Source: QFOX01 sp033763655 (GTDB taxonomy: Bacteria > Pseudomonadota > Alphaproteobacteria > Rickettsiales > UBA3002). Taken from it: 60,542 nucleotides of DNA. Made by a program: the position numbers and the translations under genes. Location of the stretch: the NCBI GenBank assembly GCA_033763655.1, contig JANRKD010000013.1, positions 1-60,542 of the forward strand, in the 5' to 3' direction. This document shows, piece by piece, positions 14,870 to 23,157 of this stretch. The notes beneath the pieces were generated by a model. The model saw only the letters and a program-made list of their open reading frames with translations. It made no database searches and had not been told where the DNA came from. Position 1 is the first letter of the stretch, and each line of letters starts with the position of its first letter.

Positions 14870-15280
14870 ATGGCGAAAGCACAAACCAAAAAAGGCGCTG
14901 CAGCAGAAGCAGTGAAAAAGAAGGACCGCAAAAACGTTCCTTCGGGCGTTGCGCATGTGAACGCAAGCTTCAACAACACGATTGTCACCATCACCGATCC
15001 GTTCGGCAACGCAATCGCGTGGTCGTCTTCGGGGGCGAATGGCTTTAAGGGCTCGCGCAAATCGACGCCGTATGCCTCGCAGGTGGCGGCGGAAGTGGCC
15101 GGTAAAAAAGCGATGGAACATGGCATGCGCACCGTTGAGGTGCTGGTCAAAGGCCCGGGCGCTGGTCGCGAGAGCGCATTGCGCGCTTTGGCGGCGGTAG
15201 GCCTCGCGGTGACGTCGATCAAGGACATTACGCCGGTGCCGCATAATGGCTGCCGTCCGCCGAAACGCCGCCGCGTCTAG
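14870..15280 (+). CDS. rpsK: 30S ribosomal protein S11
   Basis: 136 residues, somewhat longer than the usual 129 because of a Lys/Ala start (MAKAQTKKGAAAEAVKKKD). Core GVAHVNASFNNTIVTITDPF and the C-terminal DITPVPHNGCRPPKRRRV are typical. No Shine-Dalgarno directly before ATG. Confidence 0.98.
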   Translation: MAKAQTKKGAAAEAVKKKDRKNVPSGVAHVNASFNNTIVTITDPFGNAIAWSSSGANGFKGSRKSTPYASQVAAEVAGKKAMEHGMRTVEVLVKGPGAGRESALRALAAVGLAVTSIKDITPVPHNGCRPPKRRRV

Positions 15281-15332
15281 GCATTTACGAAGTCTTGAAA
15301 TCACGAATCAATCCGAATCATGAGGATACAGA

Positions 15333-16358
15333 ATGAGCGCGCTACTCAATAAAAACTGGAAAGACCTGATTAAGCCAAGCAAACTCGATGTCAAACCGGT
15401 GACGGGCGATGCCCGCAAGGCGGTGGTAATTGCTGAGCCGCTTGAGCGCGGTTTCGGGATTACGCTGGGTGTGGCGGTGCGTCGCATTCTGCTTTCGTCG
15501 CTGCAGGGCGCGGCGGTGACCAGCGTGAAAATTGAAGGCGTGCAGCATGAATTCTCGGCGATTCCTGGCGTGCGCGAGGATGTGGTGAACATCATCCTCA
15601 ACATCAAGGACCTGAAGCTCAAAGCCCACAGCACCGACCGTAAACGCATGGTGCTGAAAAGCTCGGAAGCGGGCGAAGTCACCGCTGGCATGATTCAGAC
15701 CGACGCCGATGTGGAAGTGCTCAACAAGGACTTGGTGATCTGCACCCTCGATAAGGGCGCGAGCATCAACATGGAACTGATTGTCGAAGTGGGCAAAGGC
15801 TATGTGCCTGCGGCGCAGAACCGCCCGAGCGATGCACCGATCGGCCTGATTCCGGTCGATGCGTTGTTCTCGCCGGTGGAAAAAGTATCGTACAAGGTCG
15901 AAAACGCGCGCGTGGGCAACCGTACCGACTACGACAAACTGACGCTCGAACTCGAAACCGATGGCAGCATTGCCCCGGACGATGCGGTGGCACTGGCTGC
16001 ACGCATTCTGCAAGACCAGCTGCAGCTGTTCATCAACTTCGAAGACCTCGCGGAAGTAAACGTGAAGTCGGCGGAAGAGGAGCTGAAATTCTCGCCGTAT
16101 TTGCTGAAAAAGGTCGACGAGCTGGAATTGTCGGTGCGTTCGGCGAACTGCCTGAAAAACGATAACATCGTTTATATCGGCGACCTGGTGCAGAAATCGG
16201 AAAGCGAAATGCTGAAAACGCCGAACTTCGGCCGCAAATCGCTCAACGAAATCAAAGAAGTGCTGAACAATATGGGGCTTCGCTTCGGGATGGAGGTGGT
16301 CGGTTGGCCGCCTGAGAACATCGAAGAACTCGCCCGTAAGTTCGAGGACCCATACTGA
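15333..16358 (+). CDS. rpoA: RNA polymerase subunit alpha
   Basis: 341 residues. N-terminal dimerisation domain (EPLERGFGITLGVAVRRILL, GVREDVVNIILNIKDL), linker around 235-250, and the C-terminal DNA/activator-binding domain (LSVRSANCLKNDNIVYIGDL from about 265). GAGGATACAG precedes the ATG. Confidence 0.99.
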   Translation: MSALLNKNWKDLIKPSKLDVKPVTGDARKAVVIAEPLERGFGITLGVAVRRILLSSLQGAAVTSVKIEGVQHEFSAIPGVREDVVNIILNIKDLKLKAHSTDRKRMVLKSSEAGEVTAGMIQTDADVEVLNKDLVICTLDKGASINMELIVEVGKGYVPAAQNRPSDAPIGLIPVDALFSPVEKVSYKVENARVGNRTDYDKLTLELETDGSIAPDDAVALAARILQDQLQLFINFEDLAEVNVKSAEEELKFSPYLLKKVDELELSVRSANCLKNDNIVYIGDLVQKSESEMLKTPNFGRKSLNEIKEVLNNMGLRFGMEVVGWPPENIEELARKFEDPY

Positions 16359-16361
16359 GGA

Positions 16362-16434
16362 GTCGGCATTCGTCTTTCATGATTCGGCATACGAATCAGG
16401 GGGCGAATAACGCATAACGCATTACGAATCACGG
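16362..16434. repeat. ACGAATA heptad spacer (rpoA-rplQ)
   Basis: Four heptads in frame at 16404-16431: CGAATAA, CGCATAA, CGCATTA, CGAATCA. To the left, GGCATTCGTC and GATTCGGCAT are partial inverse copies. GGAG follows, giving rplQ a normal ribosome site. The word resembles the GATAACG block before rplP. Confidence 0.7.
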
Positions 16435-16442
16435 AGACTACC

Positions 16443-16865
16443 ATGAGACACCAACAAGCTGGCCGCAAGCTGAACCGCACGACCTCGCACCGTAAGGCGA
16501 TGTTTGCCAACATGGCCTGCGCGCTGATTAAACACGAGCAAATCTTCACGACGCTGCCGAAGGCGAAAGACCTCCGCCCGATCGTGGAAAAACTCATTAC
16601 GGCAGGCAAAGCCGGTGATCTGGCGGCGCGCCGCCTGCTCATCAGCCGCCTGCGTGATGCGGGCATGGCCGAGAAAGTCATCGCCGTGCTCAGCAAGCGT
16701 TACGCTGAACGCAAAGGTGGCTACACCCGCGTGCTTAAAGCGGGCTTCCGCTATGGCGACGCAACCCCGATGGCGATTATCGAGTTCGTGGACCGCGATG
16801 AATCCGCCCGTGGGCAGGATTCCGGCCCCGTTGAAGTGACGGGCGAAGAAGCCGCTGTCGCGTAG
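16443..16865 (+). CDS. rplQ: 50S ribosomal protein L17
   Basis: 140 residues with MRHQQAGRKLNRTTSHRKAM, FTTLPKAKDLRPIVEKLIT and GYTRVLKAGFRYGDATPMAI. Last gene of the alpha operon, closed by the terminator at 16966. Confidence 0.98.
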   Translation: MRHQQAGRKLNRTTSHRKAMFANMACALIKHEQIFTTLPKAKDLRPIVEKLITAGKAGDLAARRLLISRLRDAGMAEKVIAVLSKRYAERKGGYTRVLKAGFRYGDATPMAIIEFVDRDESARGQDSGPVEVTGEEAAVA

Positions 16866-16872
16866 TTAAGCC

Positions 16873-16957
16873 GTCATCCCGAACTTGATTCGGGATCCAT
16901 CGCGCCGCGTCTGCGGCGAAATAATCGGATGGATGCTAAAATAAGTTCAGCATGACA
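16873..16957. repeat. GTCAT-bounded palindromic repeat
   Basis: Outer ends GTCATCCCGAACTT and AAGTTCAGCATGAC are imperfect inverse copies; an inner hairpin CCCGAACTTGATTCGGG and an inner pair GGATCCATC/GGATGGATGC nest inside. The layout recalls short dispersed palindromes common in alphaproteobacterial spacers. Related GTCATGCC units occur at 23600 and 44499. Confidence 0.6.
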
Positions 16958-16965
16958 CGAAATAG

Positions 16966-16992
16966 AAAAGGCCACCGAGAGGTGGCCTTTTT
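16966..16992. terminator. Bidirectional terminator after rplQ
   Basis: AAAAGGCCACC, loop GAGA, GGTGGCCTTTT. The T-run follows on the plus strand and the A-run gives the same on the minus strand, so it can serve both rplQ and the convergent gene at 17026-17772. Its stem is nearly the same as that of the rplO terminator. Confidence 0.85.
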
Positions 16993-17025
16993 GCATTTCG
17001 GGCTTTGATAGGCGTGTTTTGGTGG

Positions 17026-17772
17026 CTACCTGCTGTGGCTTGCGTCATTATTGTAACGCAGATGGCGAAGCATTCCCTCTTGCGGGGTGCGCGGCGCGGC
17101 ATTGATTTGGGCAATTTTCGGCCGTGATTGCGTAATGAAAGGGTGGCTTATCAGATCTGACTGATGATCGGCTATGAAGCGGTAGGCTGCCAGTTTATCC
17201 TTCAGATCGCCCCCTAGTCGTCGTTCGGGCGTGGCTGGCGCACGCGACGATAATAGCGACACAGAATCAGATTCAGAATAGTTATAGGTTCTTTGCAGAA
17301 TACCAAGTAGTTCTGTTTTGGTTTCGTTTAAGAATTCTTTGAGATGCCTAGTAAAGCTTTCGATATCCCTGTGGATGGCAAAGGTTCTTATGTTTGTGCG
17401 GCTGTTGTCGTAGGTGGGCCAGCTACGCGATCTTTCTGCGGCGGGGAACATGCGCTGCGGCGTTTTGGTGGAATCGTCATCGCCAAAATGCCAAGACTCG
17501 CGTCTCTCTATGAAAGCACCATCCATCCGGCCATTGTCTGACAGGCGGTTAATGGTGCGGATGTCCTGCATCAGGTGAATACAGGCCCCACTGGAGCGGC
17601 CCATTTTCAGGTCATAATCCTCTATCCCGAGCGTTTCCAAAGCCTTGCCGAACCGATTCCCAAAATCCCTGGCATTTTTCTGTATGGATTTGATTGTCGC
17701 CTGTTGTTGTCCACTCGGTTCGATGGTTGAGGACTGGGCTGCTACATCGCGCGAACCATCTGCGGCCATCAT
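17026..17772 (-). CDS. Unknown protein of 248 residues
   Basis: Not recognised. Soluble, rich in Ser, Arg and Asp, no signal peptide or transmembrane segment. AGGATATACAACC precedes the ATG. It occupies the place between rplQ and rarA, where I would expect a degP-like gene in many alphaproteobacteria. It has a well-formed promoter with a distinctive upstream motif (17821-17863) shared with two other orphan genes. Confidence 0.65.
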   Translation of the reverse strand: MMAADGSRDVAAQSSTIEPSGQQQATIKSIQKNARDFGNRFGKALETLGIEDYDLKMGRSSGACIHLMQDIRTINRLSDNGRMDGAFIERRESWHFGDDDSTKTPQRMFPAAERSRSWPTYDNSRTNIRTFAIHRDIESFTRHLKEFLNETKTELLGILQRTYNYSESDSVSLLSSRAPATPERRLGGDLKDKLAAYRFIADHQSDLISHPFITQSRPKIAQINAAPRTPQEGMLRHLRYNNDASHSR

Positions 17773-17820
17773 GGTTGTATATCCTGCGTCCTTGGGGGTG
17801 AAACACGTCTAACAGAATGA

Positions 17821-17863
17821 ATTATACAGGAACATTGCAGGCCGTCATGTGACAGTTTTGTGA
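17821..17863 (-). promoter_or_regulatory. Promoter with TGTGA direct-repeat motif, orphan gene 1
   Basis: Minus-strand TATAAT (17821-17826), 17-nt spacer, CATGAC in the -35 place. Covering the -35 on the plus strand is GTCATGTGACAGTTTTGTGA (17844-17863), which contains two TGTGA copies 11 bp apart. A nearly identical sequence stands before the gene at 34141-34389 (18 of 20 bases). Confidence 0.6.
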
Positions 17864-17932
17864 TAATGAAGGCATTGAAGCTGGCGCCTATGTCTGTCAG
17901 AACATTTGGGAATTCTATTTAGGCGACGGGGC

Positions 17933-19312
17933 ATGAGCACACGCAAAAAAACAGTTTCGCAGGATTCGCTTTTCAGTAGCGCCGTGCAGGCACCGCTGGC
18001 CGAGCGTCTGCGCCCGCAGGCGCTGGCGGAGGTTATCGGGCAGGAGCATTTAACCGGTGCGGGCGGGGTGCTGTCGCGCATGGTGGAAGCGGGTAAGCTG
18101 CAATCCATGATTCTCTGGGGGCCGCCGGGCTGCGGCAAAACCACCCTCGCGCGCCTGCTGGCGGATGAGTCGGGCTACGAATTAAGCCAGGTTTCGGCGG
18201 TGGCGTCGGGGGTTGCCGACCTTAAAAAACATTTCGAGGAAGCGCGCGAGCGCAGCCGGATGGGCACGCGCACGGCGCTGTTTGTCGATGAGATTCACCG
18301 CTTTAACCGTGCACAGCAGGATGTGCTGCTGCCCGTGGTCGAGGATGGCACAGTCACGCTGATTGGGGCGACGACGGAAAATCCGTCGTTTGAGCTGAAC
18401 TCGGCGGTGTTGTCACGGGCGCGGGTGCTGGTGCTCAACCGGCTATCGGCGGAGGCGTTGGAGAAAATGCTGCAGCGGGCGGAGCGGTTAGTCGCCGCTT
18501 CGCACGAGGAGTATCGTTTGCCGCTGACGGATGATGCGCGCGTGGCGCTCATTGCTATGGCCGATGGCGATGGGCGGTATTTGCTCAGCATGGTGGAAGC
18601 AGTGCTGGATGCTACCGCGTCATTGGGTGGGGGCAGCACCGCCAAGAGGGGGCAGCTCCCGTCAACCCAATGGCTTAATCCCGAGGCGTTAGGCACGCTC
18701 CTCCAGCAGCGCCCGCCAGTCTATGACAAGGCGCAGGAGAGCCATTACAACCTGATGTCGGCATTGCATAAATCGCTGCGCGGGTCGGATGTCGATGCGG
18801 CGCTCTACTGGTTCGCGCGGATGCTCGAAGGCGGCGAAGACCCGCGCTACATCACCCGTCGGCTGGTGCGTTTCGCAGTCGAGGATGTCGGCATGGCCGA
18901 CCCGCACGCCCATCTGCAGGCGCTGGCGGCGGCAGAAACCTACGAGCGCCTCGGTAGCCCCGAGGGCGAGCTGGCGATTGCGCAAAGCGTGATTTACCTT
19001 GCGACGGCGCCCAAATCGAATGCGCAGTACATGGCCTTCAAGGCGGCGCGCAAAGCGGCTGCTGCCCATGGTTCCCTGATGCCGCCAAAACATATCCTCA
19101 ACGCGCCGACGGGCATGATGAAAGAGATGGGCTATGGTGCAGGCTATGCCTATGACCACGACGCGCCGGATGGGTTCTCGGGGCAGAACTACTTCCCCGA
19201 CGAAATGCCCCGCGAGCGGTTCTATCAGCCGGTTGAACGCGGGTTCGAGCGTGACATTGCCAAGCGGCTGGCCTATTGGGCAAAGCTACGGGAGAAAAAA
19301 ACGCATGATTAG
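17933..19312 (+). CDS. rarA: Replication-associated recombination protein A (AAA+ ATPase)
   Basis: 459 residues from ATG 17933 (an upstream TTG at 17906 would add nine). Walker A GPPGCGKTT at about 63, Walker B LFVDEIHRFNRAQQ at about 115, then the MgsA/WRNIP1 C-terminal region (RGSDVDAALYWFARMLEGGE, GYAYDHDAPDGFSGQNYFPD). Acts at stalled replication forks. Ends inside crcB (8-nt overlap). Confidence 0.97.
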   Translation: MSTRKKTVSQDSLFSSAVQAPLAERLRPQALAEVIGQEHLTGAGGVLSRMVEAGKLQSMILWGPPGCGKTTLARLLADESGYELSQVSAVASGVADLKKHFEEARERSRMGTRTALFVDEIHRFNRAQQDVLLPVVEDGTVTLIGATTENPSFELNSAVLSRARVLVLNRLSAEALEKMLQRAERLVAASHEEYRLPLTDDARVALIAMADGDGRYLLSMVEAVLDATASLGGGSTAKRGQLPSTQWLNPEALGTLLQQRPPVYDKAQESHYNLMSALHKSLRGSDVDAALYWFARMLEGGEDPRYITRRLVRFAVEDVGMADPHAHLQALAAAETYERLGSPEGELAIAQSVIYLATAPKSNAQYMAFKAARKAAAAHGSLMPPKHILNAPTGMMKEMGYGAGYAYDHDAPDGFSGQNYFPDEMPRERFYQPVERGFERDIAKRLAYWAKLREKKTHD

Positions 19313-19676
19313 CCTGATCGGTTTGGGGTGGGTGGCGCTGGGCGGCGCACTGGGGGCGGTGATGCGCTATCTGCTTATTTCCCTTGTCATCCGTCTGCAT
19401 CCGGCGCCATTTCCATTGGGCACGATGCTGGTGAATATCCTCGGGTCGTTGGCGATGGGGCTGCTGCTGGCGCGGCTGATGGCGGCGGAATCCGAGACCA
19501 TGCGGCTTTTCCTCGTGACAGGGCTGCTGGGTGGGTTTACTACCTTTTCGGCCTTCTCGTGGGATGTGTTGCAATTGGTGCAGCGCGGGCAGATGGGGCA
19601 GGCGGCGCTCTATGTCGGCGGTTCGGTGCTGCTGTCGCTTATCGCGGTGGCGGCAGGTTTTCAGGTGGGGCGGTAA
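19305..19676 (+). CDS. crcB: Fluoride ion channel CrcB/FluC
   Basis: 123 residues from ATG 19305. Four membrane helices with the Fluc motifs GGALGAVMRYL, PLGTMLVNILGS and GGFTTFSAFSWD. Exports fluoride as a dual-topology dimer. No fluoride riboswitch is expected as the gene overlaps rarA; rluC starts 1 nt after the stop. Confidence 0.95.
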   Translation: MISLIGLGWVALGGALGAVMRYLLISLVIRLHPAPFPLGTMLVNILGSLAMGLLLARLMAAESETMRLFLVTGLLGGFTTFSAFSWDVLQLVQRGQMGQAALYVGGSVLLSLIAVAAGFQVGR

Positions 19677-19677
19677 T

Positions 19678-20658
19678 ATGGCGATGGAACGCAGAACCTA
19701 TAAAGTAGACGACATGGACGGTAACACCCGGCTCGACCGCTGGTGCCAGCGCATCCTCGGGGCGGCGCCCAATTCGGTCTACCAGAAAGCGCTGCGCAGC
19801 GGGCGGATTCGCCTCAACGGCAAAAAGGCGGAAGGGTCGGTGCGCGTGTTCGCGGGCATGGAAGTCGAGGTGCGCGGCGACATCATCGACCCCGACAAGG
19901 CGCAGGGTCAGCGCGAAAAACAGCCAATGAAGCTGACGCTCGAACTGGCGCAGGAAGCGCAGGGGTTTGTGCTCTATAAGGACAAAGACATCCTCGTGAT
20001 TAACAAACCGGCGGGCCTCGCGGTGCAGGGCGGCAGCAAGGTGGTCAAGCATCTCGACGGCATGCTGCCTGCGCTGCAGTTCGATGGCAAACAGGTGCCG
20101 CGCCTTGTCCACCGGCTCGATAAAGACACCAGCGGCGTGATGCTGCTGGCGCGCCACAGCGCAGCGGCGGCGGAGTTGCAGCGCGGGTTTGCGAACAAGA
20201 CCATTCGCAAAACCTACCTCGCACTGGTGGTTAATGTGCCCAACCCCTACACTGGCGAGATTGAGTCGAACCTCGACAAGGTGGCGCGTGGCGAGGACAG
20301 CCGCGAAATGGTGCGCAGCGTCGAGGAGGACGGCAAGCGCGCCATCACCCGCTACCGCACGCTTGAGCACCTCGCCAAGACCATGACGCTGGTCGAGCTG
20401 GAGCCGATTACCGGACGCACCCACCAGCTGCGTGTGCATATGGCCGAAATGAAATGCCCGATGGTCGGCGATGGCAAATATGGCGGCGGTGCGGCGCATG
20501 TGAAGGGTGGGGTCGCGCTTTCGGGCAAGCTGCATCTGCAAGCGTGGAAGATTATTTTGCCGCCGATGTTTGGCAAGCCCGAGCGCGAGTTCAGGGCACC
20601 GCTTGCACCGCATATGGCCGCCAGCATCGAAGCGCTCGGTCTGGCGATGCCCGAGTAG
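19678..20658 (+). CDS. rluC: 23S rRNA pseudouridine synthase, RluC/RluD family
   Basis: 326 residues from ATG 19678. N-terminal S4 domain (TRLDRWCQRILG... RIRLNGKKAEGSVRV, about 15-75) and the catalytic domain with RLVHRLDKDTSGVMLLAR, whose Asp is the nucleophile. GRTHQLRVHMAEMKCPMVGD follows. By gene order it is the RluC-type enzyme (positions 955/2504/2580 in E. coli), but the exact target cannot be read from sequence. Confidence 0.92.
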   Translation: MAMERRTYKVDDMDGNTRLDRWCQRILGAAPNSVYQKALRSGRIRLNGKKAEGSVRVFAGMEVEVRGDIIDPDKAQGQREKQPMKLTLELAQEAQGFVLYKDKDILVINKPAGLAVQGGSKVVKHLDGMLPALQFDGKQVPRLVHRLDKDTSGVMLLARHSAAAAELQRGFANKTIRKTYLALVVNVPNPYTGEIESNLDKVARGEDSREMVRSVEEDGKRAITRYRTLEHLAKTMTLVELEPITGRTHQLRVHMAEMKCPMVGDGKYGGGAAHVKGGVALSGKLHLQAWKIILPPMFGKPEREFRAPLAPHMAASIEALGLAMPE

Positions 20659-20661
20659 CCC

Positions 20662-21411
20662 ATGGCCAGCATGAGCAAAGCAAAGCCCGAGAATAAACCG
20701 CTGCCGAAACGCTTTTACCAAGACGCGGCCAGCGCGCCGGTGGATGGCGGCTATGCCATCACGCTCGATGGAAAGAACGTGCGCACGCCGCAGGGGAAAA
20801 TGCTGCAATGCGCGTCGCAGCAATTGGCGCAGCACATCGCGGCGGAATGGGCGGCGCAGGCCACGCATATCGACACCGAAACCATGCCTCTCACGCGGCT
20901 TTTGAATATTGCACTCGATCGCGTGCCGCTTGACCGCGCGGCGTTGCTGGCCGAAATGGCGGGCTATGCCACGACCGATCTGCTCTGCTACCGGGCACCT
21001 GTCGCCGCCGAAGGGGGGGAGGCGCTGAACCGCCTTCAGGCGCAGCATTTTGACCCTGTTCTCGATTGGGCGGCGCAGGAACACGGCCTGCATTTCGTGT
21101 TGACCGACGGGCTGATGCCGGTGCCGCAACCCAGGGCAAGTTTGGAAAAAATTGCTGCACACTATGCTGCAGCAAACGACCACGAACTCGCCGCACTGGC
21201 GCTCATGGTGCCCATCCTCGGCTCGGCGCTGCTGGCGCTGGCGTTGTGGAAAGGTTTGCTCACGGCGGAGGAAGCGCTTGCCGCCGCCCGCCTCGACGAA
21301 ACCGTCCACGCGCAGAAATGGGGCGAGGATGCGCAAATCGCCGCCCAATGGGCCGCCAAAGCCCGCGACGTGCGCGCGGCGGTGATTTTTCTCATGGCGC
21401 ATGGCGCGTGA
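20662..21411 (+). CDS. ATP12 family F1-ATPase assembly chaperone
   Basis: 249 residues with the ATP12 pattern: KRFYQDAASAPVDGGYAITL at the start, LDGKNVRTPQGKML, TMPLTRLLNIALD and TTDLLCYRAP. ATP12 binds the F1 alpha subunit during assembly; among bacteria it is typical of alphaproteobacteria, the lineage of mitochondria. Starts 3 nt after rluC. ATG 20671 is an alternative start. Confidence 0.93.
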   Translation: MASMSKAKPENKPLPKRFYQDAASAPVDGGYAITLDGKNVRTPQGKMLQCASQQLAQHIAAEWAAQATHIDTETMPLTRLLNIALDRVPLDRAALLAEMAGYATTDLLCYRAPVAAEGGEALNRLQAQHFDPVLDWAAQEHGLHFVLTDGLMPVPQPRASLEKIAAHYAAANDHELAALALMVPILGSALLALALWKGLLTAEEALAAARLDETVHAQKWGEDAQIAAQWAAKARDVRAAVIFLMAHGA

Positions 21412-21618
21412 ACTCCGGCGGCGGCATTATTTGCAGATTACGGATTATTTTCTTGACACTTAACCTGCTAAAAAACCTAGCTAAAATCGCGATACGCCGG
21501 GCTATGCACACGGCCTCAAATTGGCGCTTTGCGTGTGGCTTTTAACTATGCTACATCGCGGGTTTCGGCCAGCGGTTCTGCCGCCTGCGCCATTGGTTCA
21601 CCAACCCCTTGAGGATCC

Positions 21619-23157
21619 ATGAACGCCGTTGCGATTGTGAAGGAACTGGAACATAAGCGCGAACAGGCCCGCTTTGGCGGCGGACAGGCGCGCATTAACG
21701 TGCAGCACGACAAAGGTAAGCTGACCGCGCGCGAGCGGCTCGAAGTGCTGCTCGACCCCGATTCGTTCGAGGAATACGACATGTTTGTCGAGCATCGCTG
21801 CGTGAATTTCGACATGGAAGGCAAAAAGATCCCCGGCGACGGCGTGGTCACCGGGCAGGGCACCATCAATGGCCGTATGGTATTTGTCTATTCGCAGGAT
21901 TTTACCGTGCTGGGCGGCAGCCTGTCCGAGACCAACGCCCGCAAAATCTGCAAGGTGCAGGATATGGCGATGCGCATGGGCGCGCCGATTATCGGCATCA
22001 ACGATTCGGGCGGCGCGCGGATTCAGGAGGGGGTTGATTCCCTTGCCGGGTTTGCTGAAATTTTCCAGCGCAACGTGCTGGCATCGGGCGTGATTCCGCA
22101 GATTTCGGTGATTATGGGGCCGTGCGCGGGCGGCGCAGTCTATTCCCCGGCGCTGACCGATTTCACCATCATGGTGCGCGGGTCGAGCTATATGTTTGTC
22201 ACCGGGCCTGATGTGGTGAAAACCGTTACGCACGAGGAAATCACGCAGGAAGAGCTGGGTGGTGCGGATGTGCACGGCAAGCATACGGGCGTCGCCGACA
22301 TGGTCTATGACAACGACATCGAGGCGCTGCTGCAGGTGCGCCGGCTGATCAATTTCCTGCCACTTTCTAACCGGGGCACACCGCCGGTGCGGCCAACGGA
22401 AGACCCGGCCGACCGCGTCGAGATGGGGCTGAACACGGTCATCCCCGAGAACGCCAGCAAGCCCTACGACATGTTCGAGGTGCTTAAGCGCGTGGTGGAT
22501 GAAGAGGACTTCTTCGAGATTTCCCCCGAGTACGCCAAGAATATTATCGTCGGGTTCGCACGCATGGAAGGCCACACGGTCGGGTTTGTCGCCAACCAGC
22601 CGATGGAGCTGGCCGGTTGCCTCGATATCGACGCCAGCCGCAAGGCCGCACGTTTCGTGCGCTTTTGCGATGCGTTCGGCATTCCGCTGGTGACGCTGGT
22701 CGATGTGCCGGGCTTCCTGCCGGGCAGCTCGCAGGAGCATAACGGCATCATCCGCCACGGCGCGAAGCTGCTCTATGCCTATGCTGAAGCGACGGTGCCG
22801 AAAATCACCGTCATCACCCGCAAGGCCTATGGCGGCGCGTATATCGTCATGGGCAGCAAGCATTTGCGCAACGATATGAACTATGCCTGGCCGAGCGCCG
22901 AAATCGCGGTGATGGGGCCGGAAGGTGCGGTCGAGATTATTTTCAAGGGCAAGTTCAAAGGCAAGGACGAGGTCGATGCGGCGGTCGAAAGCTACCGCGA
23001 CAATTTCGCGTCGCCTTTCGCGGCGGCCTCACGCGGCTATCTCGATGACGTCATCCGCCCGCAGAACACGCGCTGGCGTATCTGCCGCGCGCTGGCTACC
23101 CTGCGCCATAAAGAGCTCGAAAACCCAAAAAAGCGGCACGATAACCTGCCGCTGTAG
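21619..23157 (+). CDS. pccB: Propionyl-CoA carboxylase beta chain
   Basis: 512 residues, the carboxyltransferase half. Motifs INDSGGARIQEGVDSLAGF (acyl-CoA site), YSPALTDF and KAYGGAYIVMGSKHL. Transfers CO2 from carboxybiotin to propionyl-CoA. Partner is pccA at 26218, 3 kb away. A TTGACA at 21453 lies upstream but has no convincing -10. Related acetyl- or methylcrotonyl-CoA carboxylases are less likely, given length and GGARIQEGV context. Confidence 0.93.
   Translation: MNAVAIVKELEHKREQARFGGGQARINVQHDKGKLTARERLEVLLDPDSFEEYDMFVEHRCVNFDMEGKKIPGDGVVTGQGTINGRMVFVYSQDFTVLGGSLSETNARKICKVQDMAMRMGAPIIGINDSGGARIQEGVDSLAGFAEIFQRNVLASGVIPQISVIMGPCAGGAVYSPALTDFTIMVRGSSYMFVTGPDVVKTVTHEEITQEELGGADVHGKHTGVADMVYDNDIEALLQVRRLINFLPLSNRGTPPVRPTEDPADRVEMGLNTVIPENASKPYDMFEVLKRVVDEEDFFEISPEYAKNIIVGFARMEGHTVGFVANQPMELAGCLDIDASRKAARFVRFCDAFGIPLVTLVDVPGFLPGSSQEHNGIIRHGAKLLYAYAEATVPKITVITRKAYGGAYIVMGSKHLRNDMNYAWPSAEIAVMGPEGAVEIIFKGKFKGKDEVDAAVESYRDNFASPFAAASRGYLDDVIRPQNTRWRICRALATLRHKELENPKKRHDNLPL

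Noticed and set aside
17844..17863. CRP/FNR-type site before the orphan gene
   Set aside because: The TGTGA units are direct repeats, not the inverted TGTGA-N6-TCACA arrangement.
19639..21402. 587-codon minus-strand frame opposite rluC and ATP12
   Set aside because: Arg/His-rich composition typical of antisense reading of GC-rich genes; both plus-strand genes are certain.
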